A stretch of DNA of 64,000 nucleotides from Budvicia diplopodorum (GCF_009800925.1 NZ_WOYF01000011.1:49775-113774), one strand, 5' to 3'. Positions 47,919 to 57,226 are shown, counted from the stretch's first letter. Notes: generated by a model not told the origin, from the sequence alone. Numbers and translations are program-made.

Positions 47919-48743
47919 ATGAGTTCATCTGATTTGCTTCACAACCCCGTTCATTTACCTTACTCCGTAGCCGCTTATTGGCTGTCTCAACTGCGTGAGA
48001 AATCGCCGCTGGTTCACTGCCTGACCAATCAGGTAGTGCAGAATTTTACCGCCAACGTACTGCTGGCCGTCGGGGCTTGCCCTGCGATGGTAGTAGCTAA
48101 GCAGGAGGCGGGGGAGTTCAGTGCGATTGCCGGTGGTTTACTGGTTAACGTCGGGACGCTCAATGACGTTCAGGCTGAAGCCATGGAGTTAGCGGTTTCT
48201 GCGGCCAATATTGCCGAGGTTCCTTGGGTTCTCGACCCGGTTGCCGTCGGAGGGCTAGGCTACCGAACGGATTTCTGTCGCCATCTGCTATCGCTAAAGC
48301 CAACGGCCATTCGCGGGAATGCCTCGGAAATTATGGCGCTGGGCGGGTTTTCCTCCTCTGGACGTGGCGTTGATAGCTGCGATGATTCATTAACCGCGTT
48401 ACCGGCAGCCATGGCGCTGGCGCAAAGTAGCGGTGCCGTCGTGGCGGTAACCGGTGAGATCGATTACATAACCGATGGCAACATGTATTACGCCTTACCG
48501 TTTGGCGATGTGCTGATGACCCGCGTAGTGGGTACCGGCTGCGCGTTATCTGCGGTAGTGGCCGCATTTTTGGCTAGCGGCGTTGAAAACCGCCTTGAGC
48601 AGGTGGCCTCTGCCTGTATGGTGATGGCGATTTGCGGCGCTGCCGCCTCGGTGGCATCCTCAGGACCAGGCAGCTTTACGCCGTTATTCCTTGATGGGTT
48701 ATATAACCTTCGGCCTGAACAACTGGTAGGTAAAATGCGATGA
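47919..48743 (+). CDS. thiM: Hydroxyethylthiazole kinase ThiM, 274 aa
   Basis: ThiM phosphorylates the thiazole alcohol for thiamine salvage. The ribokinase-like fold shows SPLVHCLTNQVVQNFTANVLLAVG at the N-terminus, AVTGEIDYITDG, and the anion-hole motif VVGTGCALSAV near the C-terminus. The length is slightly above E. coli ThiM (262 aa). It is directly under the TPP riboswitch and overlaps thiD by 4 bp, so the two are translationally coupled. Confidence 0.95.
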   Translation: MSSSDLLHNPVHLPYSVAAYWLSQLREKSPLVHCLTNQVVQNFTANVLLAVGACPAMVVAKQEAGEFSAIAGGLLVNVGTLNDVQAEAMELAVSAANIAEVPWVLDPVAVGGLGYRTDFCRHLLSLKPTAIRGNASEIMALGGFSSSGRGVDSCDDSLTALPAAMALAQSSGAVVAVTGEIDYITDGNMYYALPFGDVLMTRVVGTGCALSAVVAAFLASGVENRLEQVASACMVMAICGAAASVASSGPGSFTPLFLDGLYNLRPEQLVGKMR

Positions 48744-49537
48744 GAATTAACGCATTAACTATTGCCGGTACCGATCCGAGCGGCGGCGCAGGTATTCAGG
48801 CCGATTTAAAAACCTTTTCGGCGCTGGAGGCGTACGGCACCAGCGTGATTACCGCGCTGGTGGCTCAAAACACCCAAGGGGTTCAGTCGGTTTACCGCAT
48901 TGAGCCTGAGTTCGTTTTCGCCCAGCTGAGTTCTGTACTGAGCGATGTTCGGATTGATAGCGCGAAAATCGGCATGCTGGCCGAGTCTGATATTGTCAAT
49001 ACGGTGGCCGATGCGCTGCTGCGTTATCCGATCCCCTATGTGGTATTGGATACGGTGATGGTGGCTAAAAGTGGCGATCCGTTGCTGGCGCTGGACGCCG
49101 TCGATGCTATCCGAAAACGCTTGCTGCCCATTGTTTCATTGATCACCCCAAACCTGCCGGAAGCCGCCGCTCTGCTGGAGACCAATATGGCCACAACCGA
49201 GCAGGAAATGCTGGAACAGGGTAAGGCATTGCTGGCCATGGGATGCGCTGCGGTACTGATGAAGGGCGGCCATTTAAGCGAATCAGAAAGCCCCGACTGG
49301 CTGATTCTTCCTGACCAGACGTTACGCTTTAGCGCGCCCAGAATAGCAACCAAGCACACGCATGGTACCGGTTGTACGCTTTCTGCCGCTCTGGCTGCGC
49401 TGCGCCCCCGCTATAGTAACTGGGCGCAAACGGTTCAGGTGGCCAAAGACTACTTGCAGCAGGCGTTGGTTATGGCCGATTCTTTGGGCGTAGGGCATGG
49501 AATCGGGCCGGTACACCATTTTCACCGCTGGTGGTAA
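48740..49537 (+). CDS. thiD: HMP/HMP-phosphate kinase ThiD, 265 aa
   Basis: ThiD phosphorylates hydroxymethylpyrimidine twice to give HMP-PP for thiamine synthesis. The start ALTIAGTDPSGGAGIQADLKTF, the VLDTVMVAKSGDPLL segment and the anion-hole motif THGTGCTLSAAL are typical of the family (266 aa in E. coli). The ATG overlaps the thiM stop codon. ThiE, which would join the products, is not in the window. Confidence 0.95.
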   Translation: MRINALTIAGTDPSGGAGIQADLKTFSALEAYGTSVITALVAQNTQGVQSVYRIEPEFVFAQLSSVLSDVRIDSAKIGMLAESDIVNTVADALLRYPIPYVVLDTVMVAKSGDPLLALDAVDAIRKRLLPIVSLITPNLPEAAALLETNMATTEQEMLEQGKALLAMGCAAVLMKGGHLSESESPDWLILPDQTLRFSAPRIATKHTHGTGCTLSAALAALRPRYSNWAQTVQVAKDYLQQALVMADSLGVGHGIGPVHHFHRWW

Positions 49538-49566
49538 TGAGTGAGGTGGTATGGTTTAGACAATAG

Positions 49567-49595
49567 CAGGGCCGCGGAGACAATCCACGGCCCTG
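49567..49595. terminator. Hairpin between convergent thiD and epd
   Basis: CAGGGCCGCGGA (49567-49578) pairs with TCCACGGCCCTG (49584-49595) with one mismatch and a 5-nt loop. The T tract is short (TCTTGG), so termination may be partial. Confidence 0.55.
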
Positions 49596-49637
49596 TCTTG
49601 GCATCATTGATACCCGCACCGGATGCTAGTTTGTAAC

Positions 49638-50696
49638 TTAGCTTTTAACTTCGGCCTGCGCGACTGATTCACCGATACTAAACCGATCGCTTGCCGCCAT
49701 CGCCAGAGTGGTATCGATCATACGATTGGCAAAGCCCCATTCGTTATCACACCAGACCAACATTTTAACCAGATGATGACCGCTGACTCGGGTTTGAGTG
49801 CCGTCGACGATGGCGCTGTGCGGGTCGTGGTTGAAATCACTGGAGACCAGCGGCAGTTCGGTGTAGTCGATAATGCCGCGGAATGAGCCCTGAGCGGCGT
49901 GTTCCAGCAGGCGGTTAACCTCCTCGACGTTAACCGGGACTTCTAAGGTCACGCTGAGGTCGATGGCGGTAACGTTTATGGTTGGCACGCGAACTGAAAT
50001 CGCTTCGAAACGATCGCAAAATTTTGGGAAGAAGCGGGTGATCCCCGCCGCCAGCTTGGTATCAACCGGAATGATCGATTGGCTGGCTGCACGGGTACGG
50101 CGCAGGTCCTCATGGTAGGCATCGATTACGGGCTGGTCGTTCATAGCGGAGTGAATGGTGGTTACCGTGCCTGAGCGAATGTCAAAGGCGTCGTCTAACA
50201 GTTTGATCACCGGGATAATACAGTTGGTGGTACAGGAGGCGTTAGAGACAATCCGATGCTCCGGGCGCAGGCTCATGTGGTTAACGCCGTAAACGATGGT
50301 GGTATCTAAATCGTGCGTGCCCGGGTGAGAGAACAGCACTTTTTTGGCACCGGCGGCGATATGGGCTTCACCATCGGCACGACTGCCGTAAACGCCGCTA
50401 CAGTCGAGAACAATATCAATACCGGCAGATTTCCAGGGTAAGCCTTTAATTTCTTTCTGATGAAACAGGCTAATGGCGTCACCGTTAACCCAGAGGGTTT
50501 CGCCCTCCTGACGCACGCTGTGGCCAAATCGCCCATGGCTTGAGTCGTATTTTAACAGGTGGGCCATACCTTTAGGATCGGCCAGTTCATTAATTGCCAC
50601 CACGCTGATATCAGCATTGCGGCCGGATTCATACAAGGCGCGTAAAACGCTGCGACCTATACGGCCAAAGCCGTTTATTGCAATACGGATTGTCAT
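49638..50696 (-). CDS. epd: Erythrose-4-phosphate dehydrogenase (GapB), 352 aa
   Basis: Epd oxidises erythrose-4-phosphate to 4-phosphoerythronate, the first step toward pyridoxal phosphate. The GAPDH fold shows [20 protein letters not shown] (NAD binding) and the active site [43 protein letters not shown] and [18 protein letters not shown] match Epd rather than GapA of E. coli. The protein is about 13 residues longer than E. coli Epd (339 aa) at the C-terminus. It stands alone here: the pgk-fbaA genes that follow epd in E. coli are absent, and thiD is convergent. Confidence 0.93.
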   Translation of the reverse strand: MTIRIAINGFGRIGRSVLRALYESGRNADISVVAINELADPKGMAHLLKYDSSHGRFGHSVRQEGETLWVNGDAISLFHQKEIKGLPWKSAGIDIVLDCSGVYGSRADGEAHIAAGAKKVLFSHPGTHDLDTTIVYGVNHMSLRPEHRIVSNASCTTNCIIPVIKLLDDAFDIRSGTVTTIHSAMNDQPVIDAYHEDLRRTRAASQSIIPVDTKLAAGITRFFPKFCDRFEAISVRVPTINVTAIDLSVTLEVPVNVEEVNRLLEHAAQGSFRGIIDYTELPLVSSDFNHDPHSAIVDGTQTRVSGHHLVKMLVWCDNEWGFANRMIDTTLAMAASDRFSIGESVAQAEVKS

Positions 50697-51136
50697 TGGG
50701 CTCCTTGGTTATTCGTTGCTATGGCGGACGGGTAGGATAATGCAATGCGTTATCTGGCGTAAGCCCCGGGATCACAATAACGTCAGGCTAGCGCGGCATT
50801 TTTATCAGAAGTTGAGGGGCTGTGGTAGCTTTGCCTGATGTATGCTCTCTGGATATTTCATTATTGAGTTACATCATTGGTAACTCAATATTGAGAATCA
50901 CTTTTCTTAAAACTTATTAAAACATCAATTGTTATTAGCAATGATCTATTTTTATTGGTTTTTATTCTTTGTGTAATATCCTGCAGTTTCTAATAATTTT
51001 AGGGAGTCAGGGTATGAACTGATTATTTTTCAATTGATACGTTTAAATATGGCCGCTTCAGGCAACTTTATATTCTATAGCTATACTTAAACCGCATTTA
51101 TTGTACTTATTTATCGGACTTACTAAGGATTATTAC
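50697..51136. other. Divergent intergenic region between epd and a small exported protein gene
   Basis: 440 bp. It contains a perfect palindrome, TATTGAGTTAC (50862-50872) with GTAACTCAATA (50880-50890), and AT-rich DNA from about 50890 to 51120. The palindrome could be an operator or a leader hairpin. I see no other gene. Confidence 0.5.
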
Positions 51137-51421
51137 ATGAAAAAATTATTAATTGTGTCACTGTTGGCTTTTTCTATGGTGCCAGTTATGTCATTTGCGG
51201 CAGACGATGCGGCTACGCATGATGCAGCAGTGGTTAAGCATGAGCAGGCAGCAGCGGATCATAAAAATGCTGCAGAGATGCACAAGAAAGCCTCTGCATC
51301 ACACAAAGCTAAAAAAACGGACGAAGCTAAAGGCCATGCAGCTAAAGCCAAAGAGAGTTCAGAAAAAGCGGCTGAATCATCAAAAGAAGCTCATGTAGCA
51401 ACACAAGAAGTCGCTAAATAA
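51137..51421 (+). CDS. Small exported Ala/Lys/His-rich helical protein with heptad histidines, 94 aa
   Basis: A signal peptide (MKKLLIVSLLAFSMVPVMSFA) is followed by a mature part of about 73 residues made almost only of Ala, Lys, His, Glu, Ser and Asp. Histidines recur every seven residues over four positions (KHEQAAADHKNAAEMHKKAS and on), so they would line one face of a long helix or coiled coil. No proline or aromatic residue breaks the mature helix. AAGGAT precedes ATG 51137, and a strong terminator follows, so this is a real monocistronic gene. I do not recognise a named family; metal binding or nucleic-acid or envelope binding are guesses. Confidence 0.7.
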   Translation: MKKLLIVSLLAFSMVPVMSFAADDAATHDAAVVKHEQAAADHKNAAEMHKKASASHKAKKTDEAKGHAAKAKESSEKAAESSKEAHVATQEVAK

Positions 51422-51450
51422 AATATTTCTTTTGCATTGATTAAATTTTC

Positions 51451-51499
51451 AGGCGTTAATTGTTACTCACATTGTGAATGGCAATTAACGCCTTTTTTG
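51451..51499 (+). terminator. Terminator of the heptad-histidine gene
   Basis: AGGCGTTAATTG (51451-51462) pairs with CAATTAACGCCT (51482-51493), followed by TTTTTG. The loop of 19 nt is long, but the stem is perfect. Confidence 0.85.
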
Positions 51500-51544
51500 T
51501 CAGTTTTTTAATCGCAAGAATAAATGCGGATTGGAGATAAGGAA

Positions 51545-51757
51545 ATGAAATCCTCTTTTTTGGCCGTGGTAGCTCTGTTAGCGTGCGGATGTCATAATGA
51601 CCTTGGTGTTACTGGCTGCCAACATATTAACGATCGACCTATTTATCGCTACGACCCTGAAACTAAAATCTCTAATCGAGACTATCGGCAAGAGCGAATT
51701 CGCGATCAAGGGGCGTGCGATAACTCTACTGACCAAGGTGCCGTTTTTGGCCAGTGA
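51545..51757 (+). CDS. Small putative lipoprotein, 70 aa
   Basis: ATG 51545 follows GGAGATAAGGAA and begins a lipoprotein-type signal, MKSSFLAVVALLACGCHND, with LLAC as a possible lipobox. The mature part is short, polar and has three further Cys (one in CGC, one in TGCQ, one in GACDN). I do not recognise a family. A role in the envelope is inferred only from the signal peptide. An in-frame ATG seven codons upstream is possible but lacks a ribosome binding site. Confidence 0.55.
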   Translation: MKSSFLAVVALLACGCHNDLGVTGCQHINDRPIYRYDPETKISNRDYRQERIRDQGACDNSTDQGAVFGQ

Positions 51758-51859
51758 GCCATTGTTATTTAAATCTTCAGCAAACCCTTTATCCAATAAG
51801 CCGCTATCGATTAACCAGCCTAAGTGAAAAACCGCTGTAAACTTAGGCCTGAATCACCT

Positions 51860-52507
51860 TTAGTCACTCTCTTTTTCGCAATATCCCTGAGCAGGTAGCT
51901 CCACTCCGTCCATCCAAGCTTTGGCGTCGCGCATGGCCAAACGGCCCTCAACAAACCAGCGTATCACCAAGGGGTAAATACGGTGTTCCTGAACCTGAAC
52001 TTTACCAATTACGCTGGCTTCGGTGTCGCCGGTGGCCAGTGGAACTCTGGCCTGTAGGATAACCGGGCCACCGTCGAGTTCTTCAGTAACAAAATGCACC
52101 GTGGTGCCGTGTTCTGAATCACCGTTGGCTAACGCCTGAGTATGAGTATGAAGGCCGGGGTATTTCGGCAGAAGGGAAGGGTGAATATTCAATAGTTTGC
52201 TGCGATAGCGGCTAACGAACGCCGGGCTGAGGATCCGCATATAGCCAGCCAGCACGATTAAGTCTGGCTGATAGCCGTCGATGCGCTCGGCCAGCGCCAG
52301 ATCGTAAGCCGTGCGGTCAGCAAAGTTTTTGGGCTCCACCACTTCAGTCTCAATACCCGCCTGCCGGGCGCGGGTTAGCCCGTAGGCCTGTGGGACATTG
52401 CTAAATACGGCGCGAATGCTTCCTTCAATCGCGCCGCTTTGGCAAGCATCAATGATGGCCTGAAGGTTAGAACCACTGCCGGAAATCAGCACAATGATAT
52501 TTTTCAT
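51860..52507 (-). CDS. purN: Phosphoribosylglycinamide formyltransferase PurN, 215 aa
   Basis: PurN formylates GAR using 10-formyltetrahydrofolate in purine synthesis. The start IIVLISGSGSNLQAIIDAC, the catalytic segment LAGYMRILSPAFV, the NIHPSLLPKYPGLHTH motif and GTTVHFVTEELDGGPVI are typical. The length is close to E. coli (212 aa). The ATG shares its A with the purM stop (TAATG), so the genes are translationally coupled. Confidence 0.97.
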   Translation of the reverse strand: MKNIIVLISGSGSNLQAIIDACQSGAIEGSIRAVFSNVPQAYGLTRARQAGIETEVVEPKNFADRTAYDLALAERIDGYQPDLIVLAGYMRILSPAFVSRYRSKLLNIHPSLLPKYPGLHTHTQALANGDSEHGTTVHFVTEELDGGPVILQARVPLATGDTEASVIGKVQVQEHRIYPLVIRWFVEGRLAMRDAKAWMDGVELPAQGYCEKESD

Positions 52508-53544
52508 TAGCGGATAACGACCTGCTCATCGGATGATGACGCATTGACTTTGCCAATTTTCCACGCGACTTCACCGGTAGCGTTCAACTGAGCAATAGCG
52601 CTATCGGCACGGTCTGCCGGTAGGGCGATAATCATGCCAACGCCACAGTTAAAGGTGCGGTACATTTCGTAGCGGCTAACGTTACCGGCCTGCTGTAGCC
52701 AATGAAACACGTCTGGCCATTTCCAACTGGATTCATCAATATCAGCCTGCGTTCCCTGAGGTAACACGCGCGGAATATTCTCCCAGAAACCGCCGCCGGT
52801 GATATGGGCAATGGCGTTAACTTCGATTTTCTCAAGCAATTGTAAAATGGATTTAACGTAGATTTTGGTAGGTGCCAGTAAGTGGTCGGCTAAGGATTTA
52901 CCCGCCAACTGAACGGTTAGCGGATCGGCCTTGCTGACTTCCAGAATTTTACGCACCAGTGAATAACCGTTAGAGTGTGGCCCGCTGGCGGCCAGTGCGA
53001 TCAATACATCACCTTCACCGACTTTACTGCCGTCGATAATCTCTGACTTTTCAACTACCCCGACGCAAAAACCGGCTACGTCATAGTCATCTCCGTGATA
53101 CATCCCCGGCATTTCAGCGGTTTCACCGCCGACTAAAGCACAGCCTGACTGTTTGCAGCCTTCGGCGATGCCGGTTATTACGCTGGCAGCGGTATCGACA
53201 TCCAGCTTACCGGTGGCGTAGTAGTCTAGAAAAAACAGCGGCTCAGCGCCCTGAACGATCAGGTCGTTAACGCACATGGCAACCAAATCAATACCGATAG
53301 TGTCGTGGCGTTTTAAATCCATGGCTAAGCGAAGTTTAGTGCCAACGCCGTCGGTGCCGGAGACTAAAATGGGTTCACGATATTTTTGTGGCAGCGCGCA
53401 GAGTGCTCCAAACCCGCCGAGTCCGCCCATCACTTCAGGGCGGCGGGTTTGCTTTACAACACTTTTGATTCGATCGACTAAAGCATTACCTGCATCAATA
53501 TCAACGCCGGCATCTTTGTAGCTTAGAGAGGTTTTATCGGTCAC
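52507..53544 (-). CDS. purM: Phosphoribosylformylglycinamidine cyclo-ligase PurM, 345 aa
   Basis: PurM closes the imidazole ring to form AIR. The sequence is very close to E. coli PurM (345 aa): [20 protein letters not shown] at the start, [39 protein letters not shown] and [16 protein letters not shown]. The start is GTG at 53542-53544. It is the first gene of purMN, and a PurR box lies about 60-75 bp upstream. Confidence 0.97.
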   Translation of the reverse strand: MTDKTSLSYKDAGVDIDAGNALVDRIKSVVKQTRRPEVMGGLGGFGALCALPQKYREPILVSGTDGVGTKLRLAMDLKRHDTIGIDLVAMCVNDLIVQGAEPLFFLDYYATGKLDVDTAASVITGIAEGCKQSGCALVGGETAEMPGMYHGDDYDVAGFCVGVVEKSEIIDGSKVGEGDVLIALAASGPHSNGYSLVRKILEVSKADPLTVQLAGKSLADHLLAPTKIYVKSILQLLEKIEVNAIAHITGGGFWENIPRVLPQGTQADIDESSWKWPDVFHWLQQAGNVSRYEMYRTFNCGVGMIIALPADRADSAIAQLNATGEVAWKIGKVNASSSDEQVVIR

Positions 53545-53983
53545 TGCGGATTCCCCGTAGGTAGGTGATTTTAGCCAGAAACGCGCTAATTCTATCAGTC
53601 ATGGCAAACGTTTGCCTAGGGTTATTTACTCACCATAAACCAAGAGAATTGATGATATTCAGTTTATCAGTTAAACCCGTTGTGGCTACAATATAGAGCG
53701 ATTGAATATTGGTTATTACGGCGTAAACGCCCTGAACGACGTTGGTCATGCGCTGTTAGCCAAGCTGTTTTAATGAGTCATCATAGAGGGAAAATTTCTG
53801 GAATCCTGCTCGGGCCGTTCAGTGAATAGATTTGAAGGCCGCTGGCGGCATTATTTGAATGTTCTATCGCCTATTATGATCTTAATCATGCATTTCTTTG
53901 CCACAGCATCGTCAATATCAGGTATAATTTGCCGATTTTTTTGAGAACAGTGCGCCATTTTGCGATATGGGGAAAATAAAGAA
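53545..53983. other. Divergent intergenic region between purM and upp
   Basis: 439 bp with no gene. It holds the PurR box for purMN at 53602-53617 and, at its right end, the upp leader. No terminator or repeat is evident. Confidence 0.5.
53602..53617 (-). promoter_or_regulatory. PurR operator upstream of purMN
   Basis: TGGCAAACGTTTGCCT matches the PurR consensus core GCAANCGNTTNC in full and is a near-perfect palindrome. Its position about 60 bp before purM fits repression of purMN by PurR with hypoxanthine or guanine. Confidence 0.8.
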
Positions 53984-54610
53984 ATGAAAATAGTCGTAGT
54001 CAAACACCCGCTGGTTAAACATAAAATTGGCCTGATGCGCGAAGAGGATATCAGCACTAAACGTTTTCGTGAATTGGCCTCTGAAGTCGGTAGTTTACTG
54101 ACCTATGAAGCAACGGCCGATTTAGAAACTGAAAAAGTAACTATTGATGGCTGGAACGGCCCGGTAGAGATTGAGCAAATCAAAGGTAAGAAGATTACCG
54201 TTGTTCCTATTCTGCGTGCAGGACTAGGCATGATGGACGGCGTACTGGAGCATGTTCCAAGTGCTCGTATCAGCGTTGTTGGCGTTTATCGCGATGAAAA
54301 AACGCTGCAGCCTGTGCCTTATTTCCAAAAGTTAGTTTCCAATATCGAAGAGCGTATGGCGCTGGTGGTTGACCCAATGCTGGCAACCGGCGGTTCTATG
54401 ATCGCCACTATCGATTTGCTGAAAAAAGCCGGCTGCCACTCCATTAAAGTATTAGTACTGGTTGCTGCGCCTGAAGGTATTGCCGCGTTAGAGAAAGCGC
54501 ACCCGGACGTTGAGCTATATACCGCTTCTATCGATCAGGGGCTGAATGATAAAGGTTATATCATTCCCGGATTAGGCGATGCGGGCGATAAGATTTTTGG
54601 TACTAAGTAA
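53984..54610 (+). CDS. upp: Uracil phosphoribosyltransferase, 208 aa
   Basis: Upp salvages uracil to UMP with PRPP. The PRPP-binding segment [18 protein letters not shown] and the uracil-binding C-terminal part [17 protein letters not shown] are intact. ATG 53984 ([18 protein letters not shown]) gives 208 aa, identical in length to E. coli; an in-frame start eight codons upstream is not conserved. In E. coli upp is followed at once by uraA; here an EEP-family gene lies between them. Confidence 0.97.
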   Translation: MKIVVVKHPLVKHKIGLMREEDISTKRFRELASEVGSLLTYEATADLETEKVTIDGWNGPVEIEQIKGKKITVVPILRAGLGMMDGVLEHVPSARISVVGVYRDEKTLQPVPYFQKLVSNIEERMALVVDPMLATGGSMIATIDLLKKAGCHSIKVLVLVAAPEGIAALEKAHPDVELYTASIDQGLNDKGYIIPGLGDAGDKIFGTK

Positions 54611-54763
54611 TTTAGTTAACGTTTTGCTATAACAAGGACGTTGTTATAAAAGCAATATTTATATCCGGCGAGCCGTGCGGTTTTATGGCTCGCTACCGCT
54701 AAACCATCGGGGCCGGATTGCCCGCTAGCGGTTGTGATAAGCTACGATAAATAGGTGCTGAAT

Positions 54764-55663
54764 ATGTCACGTTACAGCTATTTCTTAGCCGCAATATTCA
54801 CTCTTTCTATATCGGCTCCCGTCTGGAGCAATGAAGCACCGGTCAGCAATGCCAATAGCAACGCAAACAGTCGTGAAGTTGCCAGCGCGCTGGGCGGTAT
54901 TACCAATAAAACTTTTTCTTTAGCGGACGCGCCGGTATTAAAAGTCGCTTCTTTTAATATGGCTGCCGGTAAAGTCAGTAAGATGACCGAGATAGCTAAT
55001 GCTATTAAGGCCATGAACGTTGATATTGTGGCGCTGCAGGAAGTCGATAAGCTAACGGCCCGCAGTGGGAACATCGATCAATTGGCCGAGCTGATGAAGC
55101 TGACCGGTATGTACGGCGCTTTTGGCCGGGCGATTGATTTTGACGGCGGTGAGTACGGCGTCGCTTTCTTATCTAAATATCCAATTAGTGATTCAGTGGT
55201 TTATCCGTTGCCTTCAGGGCAGCGTGAACAGCGAATCGCGTTTACGGCCAACGTTGCCGTTCCCGGTTTTGCTGCACCAATCACCGTAATTAATGCGCAC
55301 CTAGACACCAAAGAAGACCCGGCTATGCGCTTAGAGCAGGTCAGGGAACTTAACGATCGCACCATTGAAATTCGCGGTATTAAGCTACTGTTTGGTGATA
55401 TGAACGATGTGCCACAAAGCGTGACGTGGCGCGAGTTGAGCCGTTACTGGAATGACATTCAGCCGGAAAATAAAGATGGACGTAGCTGGCCGGCAGAAAA
55501 TGCTGAGATAAAAGTAGACTATATTTTTACCGGCAATGCACAGCGCTGGCATTTGGATCGCCTGACCATTCCGAACGCTACCGGCGAATGGCTGGGTATC
55601 AACTGGCCGTCCGTTAGCGATCACCTTCCCTTGGTGGCCGAGCTAAGGATGACCGAACAATAG
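54764..55663 (+). CDS. Exported endonuclease/exonuclease/phosphatase (EEP) family protein, 299 aa
   Basis: A signal peptide (MSRYSYFLAAIFTLSISAPVWS) is followed by an EEP (DNase I-like) domain from about residue 55: KVASFNMAAGKVS, DIVALQEVDKLTARSG with its metal-binding Glu, INAHLDTKEDP, LLFGDMNDVPQS and the terminal WPSVSDHLPLVAEL with the catalytic Asp-His. All core metal and catalytic residues are present, so it should be active on a phosphodiester or phosphomonoester in the periplasm; the substrate cannot be told. ATG 54764 was preferred over a GTG three codons earlier. It sits between upp and uraA and has its own terminator. Confidence 0.82.
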   Translation: MSRYSYFLAAIFTLSISAPVWSNEAPVSNANSNANSREVASALGGITNKTFSLADAPVLKVASFNMAAGKVSKMTEIANAIKAMNVDIVALQEVDKLTARSGNIDQLAELMKLTGMYGAFGRAIDFDGGEYGVAFLSKYPISDSVVYPLPSGQREQRIAFTANVAVPGFAAPITVINAHLDTKEDPAMRLEQVRELNDRTIEIRGIKLLFGDMNDVPQSVTWRELSRYWNDIQPENKDGRSWPAENAEIKVDYIFTGNAQRWHLDRLTIPNATGEWLGINWPSVSDHLPLVAELRMTEQ

Positions 55664-55669
55664 AATATA

Positions 55670-55697
55670 AAATGGGCGACTGGATCGTCCATTTTTA
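55670..55697 (+). terminator. Terminator of the EEP-family gene
   Basis: AAATGGGCGA (55670-55679) pairs with TCGTCCATTT (55685-55694) with one wobble pair and a 5-nt loop, and is followed by TT. Confidence 0.7.
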
Positions 55698-55858
55698 TGG
55701 CCGTTGGTTGGCGGATTTTACCGCCAGCTAACGAGTAAAACGTAGTCAATAGGTAGAACATAATAAGTACGTAATGCCGTAAGCAAGGAGTTCCGAAGCC
55801 GCTGGTTTCAGGCGTCGGATGAAAACACAATCATCATTTAAAACTAGAGGTTTATTCT

Positions 55859-57130
55859 ATGCAACAGCCGTCAATGACCGGCGCACAGCCGCCTACCTGG
55901 CAAAATATTTTGGTGGGTGCACAAATGCTGTTTGTCGCGTTTGGTGCGTTAGTACTGGTACCGCTGATCACTGGATTAGATACTAACGTGGCGCTGTTTA
56001 CCGCCGGTTTTGGAACCCTGCTGTTCCAGATTTGTACCAAAGGTAAAGTGCCGGTCTTTTTAGCCTCTTCTTTCGCTTTTATCGTTCCGATTCACTACGG
56101 AGTTCAGACCTGGGGAATTCCGGCAACCATGGGTGGGTTATTGGCTGCCGGCGTGATGTATATGATTTTTGGCGGGCTGATTAAGCTACGTGGTTCAAGG
56201 GTTATTGAAGCCTTACTGCCACCGGTAGTTACCGGACCGATGATTGCGATTATCGGCCTGACGCTGGCGCCGGTCGCAGTCAATATGGCGCTGGGTAAGA
56301 GCGGCGACGGTAGCGCCGTTGTTGTGGGTAGCTATAGTACCGCGCTGTTTATTTCTATGTTATCCCTGCTGACGACCTTGCTGGTCGCGGTGTGGGCTAA
56401 AGGAATATTCCGTCTGATTCCAATTCTGTCGGGCATTGTGGTGGGTTACCTGACCGCGTTGGCGATGGGGCTGGTTGACTTTAAACCGGTTCTGGATGCG
56501 CCGTGGTTTTCGATACCGCACTTTACTACGCCAGAATTCCAGTGGCAGGCCATTCTGTTCATGCTGCCGGTGGTTATCGCCCCGACCATTGAACACGTTG
56601 GCGATATTATGGCCATCAGCTCTGTTACTGGTAAAGACTATGCCAAAGACCCAGGTTTGCACCGTACTCTGGGCGGTGACGGGCTGGCGACTTCTGCAGC
56701 CGCTTTATTGGGCGGGCCTCCGTGTATCACCTATGCAGAAGTTATTGGTGCGGTAACCTTGACCCGTAACTTTAACCCGATGGTCATGACGTTCGCCGCC
56801 TGCTGGGCGGTGTTTATGTCTTTCATCGGTAAAATTGGCGCTTTCCTCAATACCATTCCTTCTGTGGTCATGGGCGGCATTATGGTGCTGTTATTTGGTT
56901 CGATTGCGGCAGTCGGTATCAATATTCTGGTTAAGAATAAGGTCGACCTGTCGGCTGCGCGTAACCTGTGTATTGTATCAATCGTACTGGTCTTCGGTAT
57001 TGGCGGAATGGTATTTAACTTCGGTGAATATTCTCTGCAGGGTATCAGCCTGTGCGGCGTGATTGCGATTGTTCTGAACCTGATCCTGCCAAAAGCGCCG
57101 GTTCATGATTCAACCCATTCAGTACATTGA
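55859..57130 (+). CDS. uraA: Uracil:proton symporter UraA, 423 aa
   Basis: UraA imports uracil across the inner membrane (NAT/NCS2 family). It has about 14 hydrophobic segments. The family motif region with VIAPTIEHVGDIMAISSVTGKD and the later GGPPCITYAEVIGAVTLTRN are present. The length is close to E. coli (429 aa). The ATG at 55859 has AGAGG 8 nt upstream. It supplies Upp, encoded two genes upstream. Confidence 0.96.
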   Translation: MQQPSMTGAQPPTWQNILVGAQMLFVAFGALVLVPLITGLDTNVALFTAGFGTLLFQICTKGKVPVFLASSFAFIVPIHYGVQTWGIPATMGGLLAAGVMYMIFGGLIKLRGSRVIEALLPPVVTGPMIAIIGLTLAPVAVNMALGKSGDGSAVVVGSYSTALFISMLSLLTTLLVAVWAKGIFRLIPILSGIVVGYLTALAMGLVDFKPVLDAPWFSIPHFTTPEFQWQAILFMLPVVIAPTIEHVGDIMAISSVTGKDYAKDPGLHRTLGGDGLATSAAALLGGPPCITYAEVIGAVTLTRNFNPMVMTFAACWAVFMSFIGKIGAFLNTIPSVVMGGIMVLLFGSIAAVGINILVKNKVDLSAARNLCIVSIVLVFGIGGMVFNFGEYSLQGISLCGVIAIVLNLILPKAPVHDSTHSVH

Positions 57131-57136
57131 TCCTTT

Positions 57137-57166
57137 AACCGGCAGCGCTCTGCGTTGCCGGTTCTC
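57137..57166 (+). terminator. Hairpin after uraA
   Basis: AACCGGCA (57137-57144) pairs with TGCCGGTT (57156-57163) around an 11-nt loop. Only CTCCC follows, so termination may depend on other factors. Confidence 0.45.
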
Positions 57167-57226
57167 CCGAGGATCCCTCTGTGATAGACTGCTCCGGTTT
57201 TTCGATCTTCTAGGTTTGAGGTGTTT

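Noticed and set aside
49638..50696. Glyceraldehyde-3-phosphate dehydrogenase (gapA)
   Set aside because: Specific segments ([34 protein letters not shown]) match Epd more closely than GapA.
54636..54656. Hairpin TATAACAA/TTGTTATA after upp as a terminator
   Set aside because: No U tract follows and the stem is AT-only; it may be a weak attenuator, but I cannot support it.
57221..57223. GTG as start of hda
   Set aside because: It overlaps the only Shine-Dalgarno sequence, and the resulting protein is two residues longer than the family.
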